Part shown: in pieces, positions 60,111-64,000 of the stretch
Numbering within the stretch: the stretch's first letter is position 1
Layout of the letters: each line of letters starts with the position of its first letter
Source: Flammeovirga kamogawensis
GTDB taxonomy: Bacteria; Bacteroidota; Bacteroidia; Cytophagales; Flammeovirgaceae
Direction: 5' to 3'
DNA: 64,000 nt
Assembly (NCBI RefSeq): GCF_018736065.1
Contig: NZ_CP076128.1
Coordinates: forward strand, 2,108,001-2,172,000
The notes under the pieces: model-generated
The model's input: only the letters and a program-made list of their open reading frames with translations
What the model was told of the DNA's origin: nothing
The model's database searches: none
Made by a program: the position numbers and the translations under genes

Positions 60111-60150
60111 TATTTTACTAAACTCCTCTTATTTAACAAAGCTCCACTTA
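60098..60150. terminator. Tandem hairpins between convergent genes
   Basis: GGAGCTTAGTA with TACTAAACTCC (one mismatch) and GCTCCA with TGGGGC (G-U pairs). They probably end the 59796 gene on plus and the 60159 gene on minus. Confidence 0.55.
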
Positions 60151-60158
60151 TGGGGCTT

Positions 60159-60974
60159 TTATTTTATAACTGACATTTCTGTACATTCATTTTTATACAA
60201 ATACTTAAGTATAATAAGTATAGCATCATCTTGATCTTTAGATGATTTCAATTTTTCTACTCTCTTTAAGTCAGAATCTACTGTCCAGATATCTTTCTTA
60301 TCTGCCCATTCAAAAATTACACCTTGAACACTAAAGTAAGTTTTACCACCGATTACACGCTGATAAACATTATTTAGTTTATTTTCGAAACGATCGCCTT
60401 TTGGAGCACCTACTTTTGCAATTACACTACCTGTGTTCGCATTTTTATAAATTTCGCAGTAACATACTCCTTGAAATTTCTGAACTTCGATATCAATTAC
60501 ATTTAATTCTAAAACATACCATTTTCCTTTTTTCTTTATAAAAATGGCATTAATTGATTCAAAACCTTTAGATAGTACTTTATTTGATGTACTATTTACT
60601 AATTCATAATCTAAGTCAAAATCAACTACTGCAGTTTTACCTTGAATTCTTGTTGATTTTATATTCACTGTAGACTCTCTTTGCACATTTTGATTGTACT
60701 GATTAATAAAGATTGCTCTATAATCACCTTTTCTCATCATGTTGCGCTTTCTAGTGCCATCCACTTCTATTCTTGTAATACTAATTATTACATCTGGACG
60801 ATAGTGACTCATCATTTCTTCAATTCCTTCTTCAGTTAAAGAAGCTGAATTAATTTTAACCGTATTCTTGATTAAGTTTTCTAATTGCTTTTTATCATTA
60901 TCATTTTGAGCAAATGATAGGCTTGTAGTAAATACAAATAGTAAAAGCAGAGAAATGTTCTTTAAGTAATTCAT
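60159..60974 (-). CDS. Exported hypothetical protein, possible NTF2-like N-terminal domain
   Basis: 271 residues with signal peptide MNYLKNISLLLLFVFTTSLSFAQ. Residues about 28-160 look like a DUF4440/SnoaL-type NTF2-like domain (MMSHYRPDVIISITRIEVDG, GKTAVVDFDLDYELVNSTSNK, KKKGKWYVLELNVIDIE). A C-terminal part includes CYCEIYKNANTGSVIAKVG. NTF2-like domains hold hydrophobic ligands, but no catalytic residues are clear. Single gene. ATG at 60974. Confidence 0.75.
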   Translation of the reverse strand: MNYLKNISLLLLFVFTTSLSFAQNDNDKKQLENLIKNTVKINSASLTEEGIEEMMSHYRPDVIISITRIEVDGTRKRNMMRKGDYRAIFINQYNQNVQRESTVNIKSTRIQGKTAVVDFDLDYELVNSTSNKVLSKGFESINAIFIKKKGKWYVLELNVIDIEVQKFQGVCYCEIYKNANTGSVIAKVGAPKGDRFENKLNNVYQRVIGGKTYFSVQGVIFEWADKKDIWTVDSDLKRVEKLKSSKDQDDAILIILKYLYKNECTEMSVIK

Positions 60975-61277
60975 AGTAATTGTTTTTTTATTTGAACGAT
61001 TGATTAATAAACGAGTGTGTTATAAATAAAGTTGCTTTAACAAATAATTAATTTAATCAGTAAAATAGTGAACATAGTATTAGTTTCAATCAAAAAGTAT
61101 ATAAATACTTAATAATAAGACTATTAAAAATCTCAGGTTATTAAAAATAATATAAAGCTCGGGTTATTTAATGAATGAATAAAATTATTTAAAAGATTTC
61201 AGTTATCAAATATAGAGAAATAGATGATTTTTTAGAACTTTAAATATTCTATTATTACCAAAGTGATTCATTAGTAT
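60975..61277. other. 303-bp intergenic, divergent 60159 / topB
   Basis: Very AT-rich and mostly featureless between a minus and a plus gene. No clear TTG / TAnnTTTG promoter or repeat was noticed. It must hold the promoters for both genes. Confidence 0.4.
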
Positions 61278-63662
61278 ATGAAAGTCTGTATTGCCGAGAA
61301 ACCTAGTGTAGGTAGAGAAATAGCAAAAATATTAGGTGCCAATCAAAAAAAGAATGGGTACTACGAAGGAAATGGTTATCAGATTACATGGACCTTTGGT
61401 CATTTATGTACCTTAAAAGAACCTCACGATTATGATCCTTCCCTCAAAAGATGGGATTTAGTTACCTTACCTATTGTACCAATTAAATTTGCTATTAAAC
61501 TAATAAATAATAGTGGATCTAAGGAGCAATTTAAAGTTATAGAAAGCCTAGTAAAAAATGCTACTGAAGTAATAAATTGTGGTGATGCTGGCCAAGAAGG
61601 AGAATTAATACAACGTTGGGTTTTACACCAAGCTAAATGCAACGTTCCTGTTAAGCGCCTTTGGATTTCCTCTTTAACAGAAGAAGCTATTAGAAATGGT
61701 TTTAATAATCTACAAAGTGAAAATGAGTTTGACTTATTATATGCAGCAGGAAGTGCACGTGCAATTGGAGATTGGTTATTAGGTATAAATGCTACAAGAT
61801 TATATACTATTAAATTTGGTGGTTATAAACAGTTACTTTCTATAGGTAGAGTACAGACACCTACTCTTGCACTAATTGCTAATAGGTATTTAGAAATAGA
61901 AAACTTTAAAAGTGAAAAATATTGGGAATTAAAGACAAAATATAGGAATATAAATTTTAATGCTACTAAAGGTAAATACCAAAAAGAAGAAGATATAAAG
62001 CGCGATATTGAATTAATAAAGAATAAACCTTTTGAAATTGTATCCTTCAAAAGAAAAGAAGGTATTGAAACATCTCCATATTTATTTGATTTAACTTCTT
62101 TACAAGTAGAATGTAATAAGAAGTTCAGTTTTTCTGCTGAACAAACACTTAAATTAGCTCAAAGTCTTTATGAAAAGAAGTTCCTTACTTACCCTCGTGT
62201 AGATACTACTTATTTACCTAATAATCTGTATCCAGAAGTTGGCCCGACATTAAAAGCACTATCTAAATTCTCTAATGAGACTGCTCCTTTATTTGGGAAA
62301 CCATTTAAGAAATCTAAAAAAGTTTTTAATGATCAGAAAGTTACAGATCACCATGCAATTATTCCTACTAAAATAACTGCAAGAGGTATGACCGAATCTG
62401 AATCTGCCGTTTATGATTTAGTTGCTCTACGTTTTATAGCTGCATTTTATCCAGAATGTAAAGTTGCTAAAACAGAAGTTCTTGGAAAAGTAGAATCTAT
62501 TGACTTTAAAACGAATGGTAGAGAAGTTCTTGATCCGGGTTGGCGTGTTTTATTTAAAAAAGATGAAGAAGAAGAAAAAAAGAGGAAAAAGAAAAAAGGG
62601 GAGGAAGACGAACAAACATTACCTACTTTTCAGCAAGGAGAAATGGGAGAGCACACTCCTTCTATTTTTAATAAAGAAACAAAACCTCCTAAGTTATATA
62701 CAGAAGCTACCCTTTTACGAGCAATGGAAACTGCTGGTAAAAATATAGATGATGAGGAATTGAGAAAAGCAATGAAGGAAAATGGTATTGGTAGACCTTC
62801 TACGAGAGCAAATATTATTGAAACATTGTTTCGAAGAAAATACATCGAAAAGCAAAGAAAAAATTTAGTACCTACACAAGCTGGCTTAAGCTTAGTTGCT
62901 ACAATACAGAATGATTTACTCAAATCAGCAGAACTAACAGGTATTTGGGAAAAGAAACTTCGTCAAATAGAAGATGGAGATTATGATATCAATCTTTTTA
63001 TGAATGAAATAAAAGAGATGGTAACAGAAGTTGTTCAGAATGTAAAATCTATTCGATCAAACTTTAAAATTGAAACACCAACCAAATCTCTTAAGGTTAC
63101 TCCATCTAAAAAAGTAAAACCAAAACCAACAGAACAAGATTTAACCTGTCCTAAATGTAAAAAGCATAATGTAGTAAAAGGAAATAATGCTTATGGCTGC
63201 TTAGGTTGGAAAGACAAAAGCTGTGACTTTTTAATAAAATTTGATTTTGAGGGTAAAAAATTAACAGATAAACAAATTCAGTCCTTAATCATAAAAGGTA
63301 GAACTCCAGAAATAAAAGGATTTAAAATTAATGGTGTTACTAAAAAAGGTGTACTTATTCTTAATAATTCATCAAAAATTATCTTTAATGAGTTAGAAGA
63401 ACAACCATTAATGTGTCCGAAATGCCAAAAAGGTCAAATTTTAGAAGGAAAAACTGCTTTTGGGTGTGGAAATTGGAAAAATGGGTGTGATTTTAAGGTG
63501 CCTTTTGAAGTTTTTGGTAAAAAAATCACAAAAACTCAATTAAAATCACTCATTCAGAAAGGAACTACCCAAAAAATGAAGGGATTTACATCAAAAAGCA
63601 CTGATTTCACTGAAGGAAGGTTAAAATTAAACCCAGACTTCTCAATTTCAATAATAAATTAA
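61278..63662 (+). CDS. topB: DNA topoisomerase III
   Basis: Type IA topoisomerase that cuts one DNA strand and passes another, resolving replication and recombination intermediates. 794 residues. TOPRIM domain at the start (MKVCIAEKPSVGREIAKILG) with CGDAGQEGELIQRW near 98-111. The catalytic Tyr is about 305 in LTYPRVDTTYLP. GRPSTRANIIETLF is near 509. A charged Lys/Glu insertion lies at about 430-450. Two C-terminal zinc-ribbon repeats, near 622 and 715, are rich in Cys, marked by CPKC, CLGWKDKSCDF and CPKC, CGNWKNGCDF. Confidence 0.96.
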   Translation: MKVCIAEKPSVGREIAKILGANQKKNGYYEGNGYQITWTFGHLCTLKEPHDYDPSLKRWDLVTLPIVPIKFAIKLINNSGSKEQFKVIESLVKNATEVINCGDAGQEGELIQRWVLHQAKCNVPVKRLWISSLTEEAIRNGFNNLQSENEFDLLYAAGSARAIGDWLLGINATRLYTIKFGGYKQLLSIGRVQTPTLALIANRYLEIENFKSEKYWELKTKYRNINFNATKGKYQKEEDIKRDIELIKNKPFEIVSFKRKEGIETSPYLFDLTSLQVECNKKFSFSAEQTLKLAQSLYEKKFLTYPRVDTTYLPNNLYPEVGPTLKALSKFSNETAPLFGKPFKKSKKVFNDQKVTDHHAIIPTKITARGMTESESAVYDLVALRFIAAFYPECKVAKTEVLGKVESIDFKTNGREVLDPGWRVLFKKDEEEEKKRKKKKGEEDEQTLPTFQQGEMGEHTPSIFNKETKPPKLYTEATLLRAMETAGKNIDDEELRKAMKENGIGRPSTRANIIETLFRRKYIEKQRKNLVPTQAGLSLVATIQNDLLKSAELTGIWEKKLRQIEDGDYDINLFMNEIKEMVTEVVQNVKSIRSNFKIETPTKSLKVTPSKKVKPKPTEQDLTCPKCKKHNVVKGNNAYGCLGWKDKSCDFLIKFDFEGKKLTDKQIQSLIIKGRTPEIKGFKINGVTKKGVLILNNSSKIIFNELEEQPLMCPKCQKGQILEGKTAFGCGNWKNGCDFKVPFEVFGKKITKTQLKSLIQKGTTQKMKGFTSKSTDFTEGRLKLNPDFSISIIN

Positions 63663-63750
63663 TTCCAAAGGGTTATTTTAAAACCTAAAATCAATATTTT
63701 TTTATTTTTTCATTACATATTCCATAAAAAAACACCCTGTTTTTTAAAAA

Positions 63751-63784
63751 TACTCTATTTTTTAAGGTAAATAGGGTTATTTTT
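63751..63784 (+). terminator. Terminator after topB
   Basis: CTATTT and AAATAG pair around a short loop, with outer AC/GT and T-run behind. Confidence 0.55.
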
Positions 63785-64000
63785 CGTGTTAAGATTTGCA
63801 AATAAGGAATTAGAGCCATAGAATTGTATCAGAAATCAAGGGAAACAAACTTTAAGAAGTTTCTTAAACGCTGTCTACCTTAATAGATGTGAGTGATCCG
63901 TTTAACTTCGGTCCAAAAGATCTTTGTTAAACGGATATATCACACATAACTAGAAATTTTGACACTATCTATAATTTAATTTTCAACTGCGATGTTCTCA
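63785..64000 (+). other. Structured non-coding region at right edge
   Basis: No ORF. A TAAGATTTG near 63788-63800 resembles a promoter -7 box. An imperfect stem-loop at 63887-63947 has ATGTG/CACAT and TCCGTTTAAC/GTTAAACGGA arms, with no T-run, so it is not a normal terminator. It may be a small RNA or the leader of a gene beyond the window. Confidence 0.35.

Noticed and set aside
1-64000. Insertion sequences, prophage or CRISPR
   Set aside because: No transposase, integrase, capsid or cas-like product, and no regularly spaced direct repeats. The only short repeats are those reported.
1-64000. tRNA or rRNA genes
   Set aside because: No cloverleaf-like segment with T-loop GTTCRA signature or rRNA-like stretch was recognised by eye.

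Overview
The window looks like a chromosomal segment of a low-GC, marine-type Bacteroidota, most likely order Cytophagales and possibly Flammeovirga-like. The genus is an inference and was not tested. Supporting signs are promoters of the TTG / TAnnTTTG type, few Shine-Dalgarno-like sites, a type IX secretion (T9SS) C-terminal sorting domain, an LptC lipoprotein, LytS/LytTR signalling, a TonB-dependent receptor with a carboxypeptidase-regulatory-like N-terminal domain, and AT-rich intergenic DNA. No insertion sequence, prophage, CRISPR array, tRNA or rRNA was seen.

Layout. 1-2.4 kb: small hypothetical genes and a DUF5675-SH3b protein on the minus strand, with two copies of a repeated terminator-linked element. 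2.5-5.0 kb: purD and purK. 5.1-8.4 kb: a large exported WG-repeat protein. 8.5-9.2 kb: two small paralogous genes. 9.4-11.9 kb: bipA/typA and a PAP2 phosphatase. 11.9-18.7 kb: short membrane peptides, a T9SS cargo protein, an M48 peptidase, a sigma/anti-sigma pair and a conserved 501-residue protein of unknown function. 19-26 kb: a VWA membrane protein, a small-membrane-protein/LptC cluster and an 801+ residue anchored protein. 26-28.9 kb: dnaA with a very long Q/N-rich linker, rpmA and rplU. 29.2-32.8 kb: a PlsC-type acyltransferase and two tandem paralogous hypothetical exported proteins.

33.0-38.8 kb is a coherent TetR-controlled operon: TetR, a LolA-like lipoprotein-sorting protein, two LolC/E-like permeases, a LolD-like ATPase and an outer-membrane beta-barrel. 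A palindromic operator overlaps the -33 box of its promoter. It reads as a self-regulated envelope lipid or lipoprotein transport pathway.

39.4-42.2 kb holds a LytS-type kinase, a LytTR response regulator and a small beta-barrel protein. The same pair of 9-bp direct repeats, TACAATTCA with a 12-nt spacer, stands upstream of both the kinase-regulator operon and the barrel gene, so both are likely direct targets of the regulator.

42.3-46.7 kb is a small Cys protein / TonB receptor / PepSY cassette, probably for metal or siderophore uptake. 46.8-50 kb has a TIM-barrel isomerase, a split chromate transporter and glutaminase. 50-54.6 kb has an M16 lipoprotein peptidase and an MltD-type transglycosylase. 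55-59.6 kb has a helical repeat protein and a MacB/FtsX-type ABC transporter. 59.8-63.7 kb has two hypothetical genes and topoisomerase III, followed by a structured non-coding right edge.

Several commonly assumed starts are not the best ones. TTG or GTG extensions were trimmed to ATG for seven genes, and three genes have well-supported non-ATG starts. The gene after dnaA has no recognisable start at all in its open frame.
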